Source: Algoriphagus sp. PAP.12 (GTDB taxonomy: Bacteria; Bacteroidota; Bacteroidia; Cytophagales; Cyclobacteriaceae). Taken from it: 64,000 nt of DNA. Below the pieces are notes generated by a model. It did no database searches. It worked only from the letters and a program-made list of their open reading frames with translations, and was not told the origin of the DNA. Positions 46,047 through 55,375 of the stretch are shown here, one piece after another. The stretch covers positions 25,958 to 89,957 of the forward strand of contig NZ_JAPPSQ010000018.1 of assembly GCF_026652115.1 (NCBI RefSeq). The letters run 5' to 3'. A program made the position numbers and the translations under genes. Each line of letters opens with the position of its first letter. Positions within the stretch are counted from its first letter, which is position 1.

Positions 46047-47282
46047 TTGGAAAGCACTTTTAACAAGCGTACGTACTTTAAGATTGTCTTAGTATTAGGA
46101 GCATTGTGTACCATCAGCCCCTTTTCTATTGACATGTATCTGCCTGGTTTTCCGGAAATGTCCCGAGACCTCGGCACTCCAATTTCGCAGATCCAACTTT
46201 CCCTAACGGCATATCTTGTTGGAATCGCTATAGGTCAATTATTCTATGGTCCACTATTGGACAAATACGGCCGAAAAAAACCACTTTATATCGGTTTGGG
46301 AATCTATGTTCTTGCTTCGATAGGCTGTGCTTTTTCTCAATCTGTTGAAAACTTGATCATCATGCGCCTTTTCCAAGCATTGGGTGGATGTGTGGGGATG
46401 GTTTGTGCCCAAGCAATGGTTAGGGATATCTTCCCTATTCAAAAAACTGCTCAGGTTTTGGCCCTTTTGACCTTGGTAATTGCGGTCTCTCCTATGATCG
46501 CTCCGACCTTGGGAGGTTATGTAACTGCTTTTTACAACTGGCACTGGGTATTTATCATTTTGGCAATCCTGACCGTGATTATTTGGATAGCTGCAATTTA
46601 TGTTCTTCCTGACGGAGCCGAACCTGACAGAGCGATTTCTCTAAGACCTCAAAAAGTATGGGGGAATTACGTGGAAGTAATGCAAAATCGTCAGTTCTTG
46701 GTTTACATGCTTGTTGGAGGATTGGCAGGAGCAGCACCATTTGCCTATATCGCAAGTTCAGCGGATGTTTTTATGAATATCTACCAAGTAAGCGAACAAA
46801 CATACGGTTGGATTTTTGGTCTTTTGGCATTTGCTATGATTGGATCAACCCAACTGAACCACGTCTTGTTAAGAAAGTATAAAAGCCAACAAATCATCAA
46901 TTTTTCCCTTCACTACCAAGTAATTACGGGATTGATTTTAGTTATCGGAACCTATTTTCAACTATTCAATGTCTATGCATTGGTTGGATTGATGTTCTTG
47001 TTTTTGACAGCTCATGGTCTGAATAGCCCCAACACCGCAGCATTATCCATGGAGCCCTTCTCAAGGAATGCAGGAAGTGCATCAGCACTTTTGGGAAGTT
47101 TGAGAATGGCAATGGGCGGAGTGGTTACCGCAATCGTCAGTTTCTTCCACGATGGAACTGCCTTCCCAATGGTAGTAGGGATGGCTGCATGTGCACTGGC
47201 CGGTTTTATTATCCTAAAGTCAGACCAACACATTCCAGGTTCTATCAGTAGACAGCAACCTAGTCCTTCTTTAGGTACCTAA
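46047..47282 (+). CDS. Bcr/CflA-family drug efflux transporter (MFS)
   Basis: The 411-residue protein is a twelve-helix major-facilitator antiporter of the Bcr/CflA group, which exports drugs such as bicyclomycin or chloramphenicol, or sulfonamides. The hallmark N-terminal block SIDMYLPGFPEMSRDL (res 27-42) and the loop GPLLDKYGRKKPL (68-80) are present, as is the RLFQALGGCVGMV segment in helix 4. Translation seems to begin at the TTG at 46047; the first helix begins at residue 12, and the next in-frame ATG would remove it. It is a single-gene unit, convergent with the SprF-like gene. Confidence 0.88.
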   Translation: MESTFNKRTYFKIVLVLGALCTISPFSIDMYLPGFPEMSRDLGTPISQIQLSLTAYLVGIAIGQLFYGPLLDKYGRKKPLYIGLGIYVLASIGCAFSQSVENLIIMRLFQALGGCVGMVCAQAMVRDIFPIQKTAQVLALLTLVIAVSPMIAPTLGGYVTAFYNWHWVFIILAILTVIIWIAAIYVLPDGAEPDRAISLRPQKVWGNYVEVMQNRQFLVYMLVGGLAGAAPFAYIASSADVFMNIYQVSEQTYGWIFGLLAFAMIGSTQLNHVLLRKYKSQQIINFSLHYQVITGLILVIGTYFQLFNVYALVGLMFLFLTAHGLNSPNTAALSMEPFSRNAGSASALLGSLRMAMGGVVTAIVSFFHDGTAFPMVVGMAACALAGFIILKSDQHIPGSISRQQPSPSLGT

Positions 47283-47285
47283 GTT

Positions 47286-47311
47286 CAATAGGAGTTTTGA
47301 AACTCCTATTG
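47286..47311. terminator. Inverted repeat between convergent genes
   Basis: A twelve-base perfect stem (caataggagttt / aaactcctattg, loop tg) overlaps the stop of the SprF-like gene by six bases. There is no strong T-run, so its action as a terminator is likely but not certain. Confidence 0.6.
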
Positions 47312-48238
47312 TTCTATTCCATTGAAAAAATAAGTCAAAGTAACTCCGTGACTATTTCCCAGAAATGAGTTTTTCACGCCTGCATTATGCTGATAAATCA
47401 GTCTGAGGTGGTTCAGTGCATAGACACCTGCCATAAAATTTATTGATGAGGTACTTCTGTATCCTGCACCAATTTCAAATTTATCCGCAATACTTAAAGA
47501 CAAATTGGTATCCAACTGCATGGGTGCTCCATTTTCGTATTTTAATAGAAGAGAAGGCTTCAACATCATAGGTGAAAAATTTCCAAAAAGATATTTGTAC
47601 CCTATATATCCATAGATTGGGTTAGATAAGTTGATATTCGAATCCTTGGCCACAAATCCGCTGAGGAGATTGGGAGAAGAAAGCCCAATAAAGAAATCAG
47701 CAGTATTATATAGAAAGCCTACCCCGATTGTTGGGCTTGATGCTCTTAGATTTTCAGAAAATTCAGGATCTCCATCTAAACCAAGTTCCAATAGATTTTC
47801 CTCATATTGCTGAAACCCCGCAGTCATCCCAAAAGAGAAAACTTTTTGATTATATGCCCGCCAATAAGGGGTTCTCATGTAGGATCTATTATTTCCCGCA
47901 CCAAAATTAATTTTATAAGACAAAGCCGCATAGGCATTTGTTGAAGTGGTCACCCCAATTTTATCCCTACGAATCACTGCGCCAACACCAATGTTTTGCA
48001 TTTCCAAAGGAGCATTAAAACCCAATGAATAGGTCTTTGGGCTTCCTTCTATTGCTCTAATAAACCCATGATTAGAGATGGAGATTTCTGGACCATAGGT
48101 CAATCCGGCAAATGCAGGGTTTATATAAAAAGGCACGTAATTATACTCCGAAAAAAGTGGAGATTGCTGCGAAAAACCCAACTTTGGAACCAGAAAGACT
48201 AGTAAGAGTTGGCAAATAATAATTCCAAATCGTCTCAT
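47306..48238 (-). CDS. PorP/SprF-family outer-membrane protein (type IX secretion accessory)
   Basis: The 310-residue protein has a signal peptide (ending LGFSQ) followed by the family hallmark QSPLFSEYNYVPFYINPAFAG, then a barrel of about fourteen strands ending FFNGIEQ. PorP/SprF proteins are thought to help type IX secretion anchor or export cargo with type B (gliding-motility-like) C-terminal domains; in Flavobacterium johnsoniae SprF is needed for SprB export. Here it starts 4 bases after the stop of a giant adhesin with exactly such a C-terminal domain, so it is almost surely the dedicated partner of that cargo. It is the last gene of the pair. Confidence 0.93.
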   Translation of the reverse strand: MRRFGIIICQLLLVFLVPKLGFSQQSPLFSEYNYVPFYINPAFAGLTYGPEISISNHGFIRAIEGSPKTYSLGFNAPLEMQNIGVGAVIRRDKIGVTTSTNAYAALSYKINFGAGNNRSYMRTPYWRAYNQKVFSFGMTAGFQQYEENLLELGLDGDPEFSENLRASSPTIGVGFLYNTADFFIGLSSPNLLSGFVAKDSNINLSNPIYGYIGYKYLFGNFSPMMLKPSLLLKYENGAPMQLDTNLSLSIADKFEIGAGYRSTSSINFMAGVYALNHLRLIYQHNAGVKNSFLGNSHGVTLTYFFNGIEQ

Positions 48239-48242
48239 TTTT

Positions 48243-51200
48243 CTATCTCTTTATCACCAAAAACCCTCTAAACTTCTCTCTCTTTTCTCCGGAATTGACC
48301 ACGACTTCAAAGAAGTAAGTTCCTTCAGGTAAAGTTTTGGCCCCTAGCCAGCCAAGTCTATTCGCCTCCCCGTCAAAAACTTTTTCTTGATTGTCATAAG
48401 ACTGGGTTTCAAATATCTGATCACCCCATCTATTAAAAATTGAAACATGGTTTTGAGGAAAGTTCTCTATCCCTTCTATTACCCAGACATCATTAATTCC
48501 ATCTCCATTTGGAGAAATACCATATTTGGTATTCATATGAAATTCCAAAACCTCAGTACTAAATGTGATTCCTCCACAGTCCGAAGCTTCTCCCGCTCCA
48601 TTGAAGGATATTACATTCAATTCATACTCATGACCATATTCGAGCGATCCAGATAAATCAAATTCATTACCGAATACAATTTGGTTGTTGATCAGCACAC
48701 TTTGGCTTGTCAGGTCAAAAAGAAATAAATAATAACCATCAGCAAGGTCAGACGCTTCCCAATTCACATTTGTATTGGTAGAAACGCCTTGACTTTGATT
48801 GGTTGGAAAAGTTATGCTGACACATTCAGGTGGAACTGGAAGAGTTTCGGTAGTAAACGATATCTCGGCACATCCAAAAGCATCCCCAACTGCATTGAAT
48901 GGAACTACGGTTACGTAATAAGTGGTGTTTTCCGCAAAATCAGAAGAATGTGTATAGCTAGTCCCCGCTACGTCTGTATCCACCAACTCTGTTCCTCCTG
49001 AAGTCGTCCCAATTGTCAGATGATAGCCATCTGCTCCTCCAGCTGCCGTCCATTGAATGGCTGCGTTCAAAGCAATATCTGTCGCTTCGTTGCCAGGGGA
49101 AGTGATAGTCGTACAAGTTGGTGGTGTCGGAGTATTTGCAACAGCTGTGGTAAATGAAATCTCGGTACATCCAGAAGCATCCCCAACAGCATTGAATGGA
49201 ACCACAGTTACGTAATAAGTGGTGTTTTCTGCAAAGTCATAAGGATGCGAATAGCTCGCTCCCGTAACATCTGTATCCACCAACTCTGTTCCTCCTGAAG
49301 TCGTCCCGATGGTCAGATGGTAGCCATTTGCTCCTGAAGCTGCCGTCCATTGAATGGCAGCGTCCAATGCAATATCCGTCGCTCCATCGCCGGGTGATGT
49401 GATCGTGGTACAAGCTGGAGGCGTCGGAGTATTTGCAACAGCTGTGGTAAATGAAATCTCAGCGCAACCTGCAGCATCTCCGACAGTATTGAATGGAACC
49501 ACGGCCACGTAATAAGTTGTGTTTTCTGCAAAATCTGAAGGATGCGTATAGCTGGTTCCCGTAACATCGGTGTTTACAAGTTGCGATCCTCCCGAAGTCG
49601 TTCCGATCCTTAGGTGATACCCATCTGCTCCTGAAGCTGCTGTCCATTGAATGGCAGCGTCCAAAGCCACATCCGTAGCCCCATTTCCTGGGGAAGTTAC
49701 TGTGGTACAGACTGGTACAACCGGAAAGGTTTCGGTAGTAAAGGATATCTCGGCACATCCAGAAGCATCCCCAACAGCATTGTAAGGAACAACTGAAACG
49801 TAATAGGTCGTGTTTTCCGCAAAATCCGATGTATACGAATAACTGGTACCTGTTACATCCATAGCATCCACAAGCTCATTGCCTCCAGAAGTAGTCCCGA
49901 TTGTCAGATGATAGCCATCCGCCTCAGCAGCTGCTGTCCATTGAATGGTAGCGTTCAAATCAATATCCGTTGCTCCATTGCCTGGAGAAGTGATAGTCGT
50001 ACAAGAAGGTGGTGTAGGAGCATTTGCAACAGCTGTGGTAAATGAAACCTCAGCGCAACCTGCAGCATCTCCTACAGCATTGAATGGAACCACGGTTACG
50101 TAATAAGTGGTGTTTTCTGCAAAGTCAGAAGGATGAGTATAGCTCGTTGCTGTCACATCGGTATTGAGTAGTTCCGTTCCTCCTGAAGTCGTCCCAATGG
50201 TCAGATGATAGCCATCTGCTCCAGCAGCTGCCGTCCATTGAATGGCAGCATCTAAAGCAATATCCGTAGCCCCATTTCCGGGTGATGTGATCGTGGTACA
50301 AGCTGGAGCAACTGGAAGAGTTTCGGTAGTAAACGATATCTCGGCACATCCAGAAGCATCCCCGACAGCATTGAATGGAACTACAGTCACGAAATAAGTG
50401 GTGTTTTCTACAAAATCTGAAGGATTCGTATAGCTGGTTCCTGTTACATCTGTATCTATGAATTCAGTTCCTCCCGAGTTCGTTCCGATGGTCAGATGAT
50501 AGCCATCTGCCTCGGCAGCTGCTGTCCATTGGAAAGCGGCATCCAAAGCAACATCTGTCGCTCCATCGCCGGGTGATGTGATCGTGGTACAAGCTGGTGG
50601 TGTCGGAGTATTTGCAACAGCTGTGGTAAATGAAATTTCCGAACACCCAGAAGCGTCCCCAACTGAATTGAAAGGAACCACAGTCACGAAGTAAGTGGTG
50701 TTTTCTGCAAAATCAGAAGGATGCGTATAGCTCGTTCCAGTTACATCTATGTCCACCAACTCTGTTCCTCCAGAAGACGTCCCGATGGTCAGATGATAGC
50801 CATCTGCTCCTCCAGCTGCCATCCATTGAATGGCAGCGTCCAAAGCAACATCTGCCCCTCCGTTGCCAGGGGAAGTGATAGTGGTACAGCTTGGAACTGT
50901 AGCCAGGGTTTCTGTGGTAAAGGAACTTTCCGCACATCCCGTTGCTTCTCCTACAGCATTGTATGGAACAACTGAAACGTAATAGGTCGTGTTTTCCGCA
51001 AAATCCGATGTATACGAATAACTGGTACCTGTTATATCCAAAGCATCCACAAGCTCATTGCCTCCAGAAGTAGTCCCGATTGTCAGATAATATCCATCCG
51101 CATCTGCTACAGCTGTCCAAGTAATGGAAGCGTCCAAAGCCACATCGGCAGCTCCATTTCCAGGGAAAGTGATGGCGGTACAGCTTGGAACTGTAGCCAG

Positions 51201-54200
51201 GGTTTCTGTGGTAAAGGAACTTTCCGCACATCCCGTTGCTTCTCCAACTACATTGTAAGGGACAACTGAAACGTAATAAGTCGTGTTTTCCGCAAAATCT
51301 GAAGGATGGGTATAGCTCGTTCCTGTTACGTCTGTGTCCACCAACTCTGTTCCTCCCGAGGTCGTCCCGATGGTCAGATGGTAGTCATCTGCTCCTGCAG
51401 CTGCCGTCCATTGAATGGCAGCGTCCAAAGCCACATCGGTTGCTCCATTTCCCGGAGATGTGATTGTGGTACAGGCAGGTGCAACTGGTAATGTTTCGGT
51501 TGTAAACGATATGTCGGAACATCCCGTGGCATTCCCAACCGCATTGAATGGAACCACATTTACGTAATAAGTGGTGTTTTCTGCAAAATCTGAAGGATGG
51601 GTATAGCTCGTTCCTGTTACATCTGTATCCACCAACTCTGTTCCTCCCGAGGTCGTCCCGATGGTCAGATGATAGCCAACTGCTCCTGCAGCTGCCGTCC
51701 ATTGACTGGCAGCGTCCAAAGCCACATCGGTTGCTCCATTTCCCGGAGATGTGATTGGGGTACAGGTAGGTGCAACTGGTAATGTTTCGGTTGTAAACGA
51801 TATCTCGGCACATCCAGATGCATCTCCTACTGCATTGAAAGGAACTACAGTTACGTAATAAGTGGTGTTTTCTGCAAAGTCCGAAGAATGCGTATAGCTC
51901 GTTCCAGTTACATCTGTATCCACCAACTCTGTTCCTCCAGAAGTCGTACCGATGGTGAGATGATAGTCGTCCGCCTCAGAAGCTGCTGTCCATTGAATAG
52001 CTGCATCCAAAGCCACATCCGTTGCTCCGTTGCCAGGAGAAGTAATGCTTGTGCAGCTAGGTGGAGTAGGAACATTCGCTGCTGCGGTTGTAAAGGATAT
52101 TTCAGAACACCCAGAAGCGTCCCCAACTGAATTGAAAGGAACTACGATTACGTAATAAGTGGTGTTTTCAGCAAAATCAGATGGATGCGAATAGCTCGTT
52201 CCCGGCACATCTGTATCCACCAACTCTGTTCCTCCCGAGGTCGTCCCGATGGTGAGATGATAGCCGTCCGCCTCTGCAGCTGCTGTCCATTGAATGGCAG
52301 CGTCCAAAGCAACATCTGTCGCTCCGTTGCCAAGGGAAGTGATGGTCGTACAGTTTGGAACGGTAGCCAGGGTTTCTGTAGTAAAAGAAATCTCCGCACA
52401 TCCCGTTGCTTCTCCTACAGCATTGTAAGGAACAACCGAAACGTAATAAGTCGTGTTTTCCGCAAAATCTGATGTATGCGTATAGCTGGTTCCTGTTACA
52501 TCCAAAGCATCCACAAGCTCATTTCCACCAAAAGTAGTCCCGATGGTCACATAGTATCCATCAGCATCTGCTACGGCTGTCCAAGTGATGGAAGCGTCCA
52601 AGGCCACATTAGGAGCTCCGTTGGCAGGGGAAGTGATGGTCGTACAAACCGGCTCTACAGGAATCACTCCTGTGGTAAAGCTAAACTCAGAACATGAAGC
52701 TGTTCCCCAAGAATTATAAGGATTAACGGTAACATAGTAGGTGGTATTTTCTTCAAAATCGTCCGGATAAACGTATACATGACTATTGATATCCAAGGCA
52801 TCCAAGATATCATTACCGCCTGGACTAGTTCCAATAGTGATATAGTAACCCATTGCATCAGAAAGAATATCCCATTGAATTGAAGAATCGACAGGAACAT
52901 CAGTATCTCCATCAGCAGGCAAAAATCCTGAAGTACAACCAGGAGCAACCCCACCAGCACCGGTACTAAATTGCTGAATCGCACATCCTGTTTGATCTCC
53001 ATCGGTATAATAAGGGATAACCCTAACAAAGTACGTTGTATTAGGGGTTAAGTCGGTTGTTGGATCATAGGTGGTTGTATTGCCCAAATCCACATTGGCA
53101 AGTATGTTGTTTGCCGCAGCATTGGTCCCTAAACTAATTTTATAGCCACATGCTCCGGTAGCCACTTCCCAAGTAATATTGGAAGTAATCGGTACATTTG
53201 ATGCATTATGCAAGGGGTCGGTTAGATCAACGCATTGTTTGGTATAAGACCCTGTTACATTTAGCGTAATATCATTCCGTACGATTTCCAGATTTTTTCC
53301 TTGGGTTCCTGGAGGGTCTCCATTTTCAAAAGGCACCAAATCACTGGTGACCACGCAATGATAAACTCCCCCATCACAAGGAGATGCATAAAAAACATAA
53401 TCAGGGCTATCAGGAGCGGAAGGAATGGCAACCCCATCCTTATACCATTGATAGTGATTTTGCGAACCCCTAACTGTGGTGGTTAAGGTTACCAGGGTTC
53501 CTACTGCATGACTGATATTTTCTACTGCTTCCACCTTTCCTTGCGGTGCATAGAGATATTCCGTCATTATAGGCAAAGGATACCCTCCAAATAAATTATC
53601 ATTGGACATGGCCCAGAGATAATCTTCATGATCTAGCTCAAAATCACCAAAATGGAAATTATTATCATTAAAGCGAAACCTAAAATAATTTGTACTGGAG
53701 TTGACCAGACTTGCGAAATCTGGGATCGTTCCTGACAGGTTATTAAAACTGATATCGAATCGGTCAGAAGCATACAAGCCTCCATTATTGGATTTGATGG
53801 TGAAAAATTGATCCATAATATCCGTTCCAGAAAATAAATTATGGTGACCATCAAAACTATCCAATTTGAGATTATGAGAAATATCTAAGGACTCAATTTG
53901 ATTATTGGAGCAATTGATATAAAACAGTTCCGGGTTTTGAGATAAATCCAATCCCGTACCAGTAAATAAATTATTATCTATTGATAACATCTCGAGGTTT
54001 AGATTTTGGGTAACGTCTAATCCCGGAAGCTGATTTCTAGAAGCCGTCAAATAGCTCAAAGATGGATTCTGCGACAAGTCAAGACTTGTCAAATTATTTG
54101 ATCCAATTCTTAAATCTTCTATAAGTGTATTTTGAGTGAGATCAATAGAGTTCAAATCATTATCTGACAAATCTACATTAACCAATTCCATATTCCCGGT

Positions 54201-55028
54201 AAGATCTATGACCAATGGAACAGCCCCTAGATTGGTTGAAATTTCAAGATTGACAAGATTAGGAACATTTGAAAGATTTATGGAATGTTGCAAGCGATGC
54301 CATGAAACAGTCAAATCAGTTAAGGTACTAGAATTTGGCAAGGTTAAATTTTGAACATATATCAAAAAAAGGTAAACACTTTCAAGATTTGGGTAATTGG
54401 AAAGATCTACATTCCCCAAAACAAAACCCTGAATATTGACAACCCTTAGACTATTTTGCTCTGAAGGCGAATTGATGTTCGTCCCATCGACTAGATCGCT
54501 TAACAATAAAGTCTCCAGACTATCAAAATGAGTCAAGTCCAAATCATTAATAGACAAATCCCTTAAACTGATGTAGATTACTTGATCAGGTGTATTTGGT
54601 AGGGTCAGACTGTTTAAAGAACCAAAACGAAGGATACGTATAGATTCGAGATTATTATTATTTGAAAGATCCAGAGACAATAAACTTGAATTATCCAATG
54701 GGTATCCTCCTCCATCTATATTCAAATCTCTTAATAATGGATTTCCTGAAAAGTCCAAGGTAGTAACTACCTCATTCCCACTAAACGAAAAATTTTCTAA
54801 ATCCACAAAAGCTTCCAATCCTGAAAAATCCACAATACTTCCATTGGTCACATTCAAAGTCGTAACTCCTGCGGCATCTGAATTCAGAATAATTCCATTG
54901 GCACCATTGGAATCAATCCCTTGGGCTATTAAAAAATTCTCAAAATTTGAATCTGGAATTGGGGTAGTTTGTGCAAAAACAGTATTGATCCCCAAAATCA
55001 GGATCAATGTCAAATAAATACTCTTCAT
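48243..55028 (-). CDS. Giant repetitive surface adhesin with type IX secretion C-terminal domain
   Basis: The 2261-residue protein is secreted and probably attached at the cell surface. A signal peptide (MKSIYLTLILILGINTVFAQ) precedes a leucine-rich-repeat region (about 45-480; repeated LxxLDLSxNxxL-like segments) and an Ig-like domain (about 493-598, YQWYKDG, GVYHCVV). Sixteen FN3-like modules of about 98 residues follow (599-2166), each opening with a Cys and closing with SFTT; modules 3-15 are nearly identical. The last 93 residues (2169-2261) are a gliding-motility-type CTD (YGISPNGDGIND, VSIFNRWGD, LPEGTYFFEV, KFRGFLVIKR), the type B signal for type IX secretion. The ATG at 55028 and the 4-base gap to the SprF-like gene show one operon. 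It likely mediates adhesion or gliding; the ligand is unknown. Confidence 0.93.
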   Translation of the reverse strand: MKSIYLTLILILGINTVFAQTTPIPDSNFENFLIAQGIDSNGANGIILNSDAAGVTTLNVTNGSIVDFSGLEAFVDLENFSFSGNEVVTTLDFSGNPLLRDLNIDGGGYPLDNSSLLSLDLSNNNNLESIRILRFGSLNSLTLPNTPDQVIYISLRDLSINDLDLTHFDSLETLLLSDLVDGTNINSPSEQNSLRVVNIQGFVLGNVDLSNYPNLESVYLFLIYVQNLTLPNSSTLTDLTVSWHRLQHSINLSNVPNLVNLEISTNLGAVPLVIDLTGNMELVNVDLSDNDLNSIDLTQNTLIEDLRIGSNNLTSLDLSQNPSLSYLTASRNQLPGLDVTQNLNLEMLSIDNNLFTGTGLDLSQNPELFYINCSNNQIESLDISHNLKLDSFDGHHNLFSGTDIMDQFFTIKSNNGGLYASDRFDISFNNLSGTIPDFASLVNSSTNYFRFRFNDNNFHFGDFELDHEDYLWAMSNDNLFGGYPLPIMTEYLYAPQGKVEAVENISHAVGTLVTLTTTVRGSQNHYQWYKDGVAIPSAPDSPDYVFYASPCDGGVYHCVVTSDLVPFENGDPPGTQGKNLEIVRNDITLNVTGSYTKQCVDLTDPLHNASNVPITSNITWEVATGACGYKISLGTNAAANNILANVDLGNTTTYDPTTDLTPNTTYFVRVIPYYTDGDQTGCAIQQFSTGAGGVAPGCTSGFLPADGDTDVPVDSSIQWDILSDAMGYYITIGTSPGGNDILDALDINSHVYVYPDDFEENTTYYVTVNPYNSWGTASCSEFSFTTGVIPVEPVCTTITSPANGAPNVALDASITWTAVADADGYYVTIGTTFGGNELVDALDVTGTSYTHTSDFAENTTYYVSVVPYNAVGEATGCAEISFTTETLATVPNCTTITSLGNGATDVALDAAIQWTAAAEADGYHLTIGTTSGGTELVDTDVPGTSYSHPSDFAENTTYYVIVVPFNSVGDASGCSEISFTTAAANVPTPPSCTSITSPGNGATDVALDAAIQWTAASEADDYHLTIGTTSGGTELVDTDVTGTSYTHSSDFAENTTYYVTVVPFNAVGDASGCAEISFTTETLPVAPTCTPITSPGNGATDVALDAASQWTAAAGAVGYHLTIGTTSGGTELVDTDVTGTSYTHPSDFAENTTYYVNVVPFNAVGNATGCSDISFTTETLPVAPACTTITSPGNGATDVALDAAIQWTAAAGADDYHLTIGTTSGGTELVDTDVTGTSYTHPSDFAENTTYYVSVVPYNVVGEATGCAESSFTTETLATVPSCTAITFPGNGAADVALDASITWTAVADADGYYLTIGTTSGGNELVDALDITGTSYSYTSDFAENTTYYVSVVPYNAVGEATGCAESSFTTETLATVPSCTTITSPGNGGADVALDAAIQWMAAGGADGYHLTIGTSSGGTELVDIDVTGTSYTHPSDFAENTTYFVTVVPFNSVGDASGCSEISFTTAVANTPTPPACTTITSPGDGATDVALDAAFQWTAAAEADGYHLTIGTNSGGTEFIDTDVTGTSYTNPSDFVENTTYFVTVVPFNAVGDASGCAEISFTTETLPVAPACTTITSPGNGATDIALDAAIQWTAAAGADGYHLTIGTTSGGTELLNTDVTATSYTHPSDFAENTTYYVTVVPFNAVGDAAGCAEVSFTTAVANAPTPPSCTTITSPGNGATDIDLNATIQWTAAAEADGYHLTIGTTSGGNELVDAMDVTGTSYSYTSDFAENTTYYVSVVPYNAVGDASGCAEISFTTETFPVVPVCTTVTSPGNGATDVALDAAIQWTAASGADGYHLRIGTTSGGSQLVNTDVTGTSYTHPSDFAENTTYYVAVVPFNTVGDAAGCAEISFTTAVANTPTPPACTTITSPGDGATDIALDAAIQWTAASGANGYHLTIGTTSGGTELVDTDVTGASYSHPYDFAENTTYYVTVVPFNAVGDASGCTEISFTTAVANTPTPPTCTTITSPGNEATDIALNAAIQWTAAGGADGYHLTIGTTSGGTELVDTDVAGTSYTHSSDFAENTTYYVTVVPFNAVGDAFGCAEISFTTETLPVPPECVSITFPTNQSQGVSTNTNVNWEASDLADGYYLFLFDLTSQSVLINNQIVFGNEFDLSGSLEYGHEYELNVISFNGAGEASDCGGITFSTEVLEFHMNTKYGISPNGDGINDVWVIEGIENFPQNHVSIFNRWGDQIFETQSYDNQEKVFDGEANRLGWLGAKTLPEGTYFFEVVVNSGEKREKFRGFLVIKR
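48825..52646 (-). repeat. Thirteen near-identical 294-bp coding repeats
   Basis: Modules 3 to 15 of the adhesin span 3822 bases, on average exactly 98 codons each. Modules carry one of three linker types before the next Cys (ETLPVAP, ETLATVP, AVANTPTPP). Modules 3, 8 and 12 share a variant with an extra residue (LVDALDVTG in place of LVDTDVTG) and VSVVPYN in place of VTVVPFN. The modules on either side (1, 2 and 16) are divergent. The array is a likely hotspot for copy-number change and for assembly collapse. Confidence 0.92.
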
Positions 55029-55375
55029 GATACTCAGGAGGAAATCTTAAAGCAGAAAACACCTTCGTAATGGGCTTGTGGGGTAAAGTCTTATTGAAAG
55101 AGATCTGCATGTTTGAGCCGAACAAAATTCAAAAATCAATCGCAGAGCTTCTTACTTAACACCCTTTCTCTACCATTTAACCTCTCTTTTAGCTAAGCTC
55201 AACATGCAGGCTTTTCTCTCTCTCAATTACTTTTACAAGATTAAAACCCAAAAAAATGGCCTGCAAGGCCCTTTTAGCTACTTATTGTCTACTTAATTCA
55301 CAATAAGCGTCTACAAAACGTCTACAGATTTCTGTTTTGCTTAGAATCTCACTGAGCTTTCTCTAATTTTATTCT
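55029..55375. other. Divergent intergenic region between adhesin and TPR/HTH regulator
   Basis: These 347 bases must carry the promoters of the adhesin operon (minus) and the regulator gene (plus). Besides the phased CTAC repeats annotated separately, a short GGCCT-gca-AGGCC hairpin lies at about 55259-55271. No ORF or RNA gene is visible. Confidence 0.55.
55276..55325 (+). promoter_or_regulatory. Four CTAC motifs phased by 11 bases
   Basis: CTAC occurs at 55278, 55289, 55311 and 55322, so the spacings are 11, 22 and 11 bases; three of them are the longer GTCTAC (55287, 55309, 55320). Same-face phasing of direct repeats is typical of response-regulator binding sites. The last copy ends 50 bases before the regulator start codon. 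Confidence 0.4.

Noticed and set aside
48825..52646. Regular repeats resembling a CRISPR or satellite array
   Set aside because: The unit is 294 bases, in frame and fully coding as FN3-like modules; there are no spacers.
48447..52697. Many open reading frames of 60-140 codons on both strands within the adhesin gene, several with repeated sequences
   Set aside because: They are shifted-frame or opposite-strand readings of the same 294-base repeat, so their similarity to each other comes from the repeat and not from real genes.
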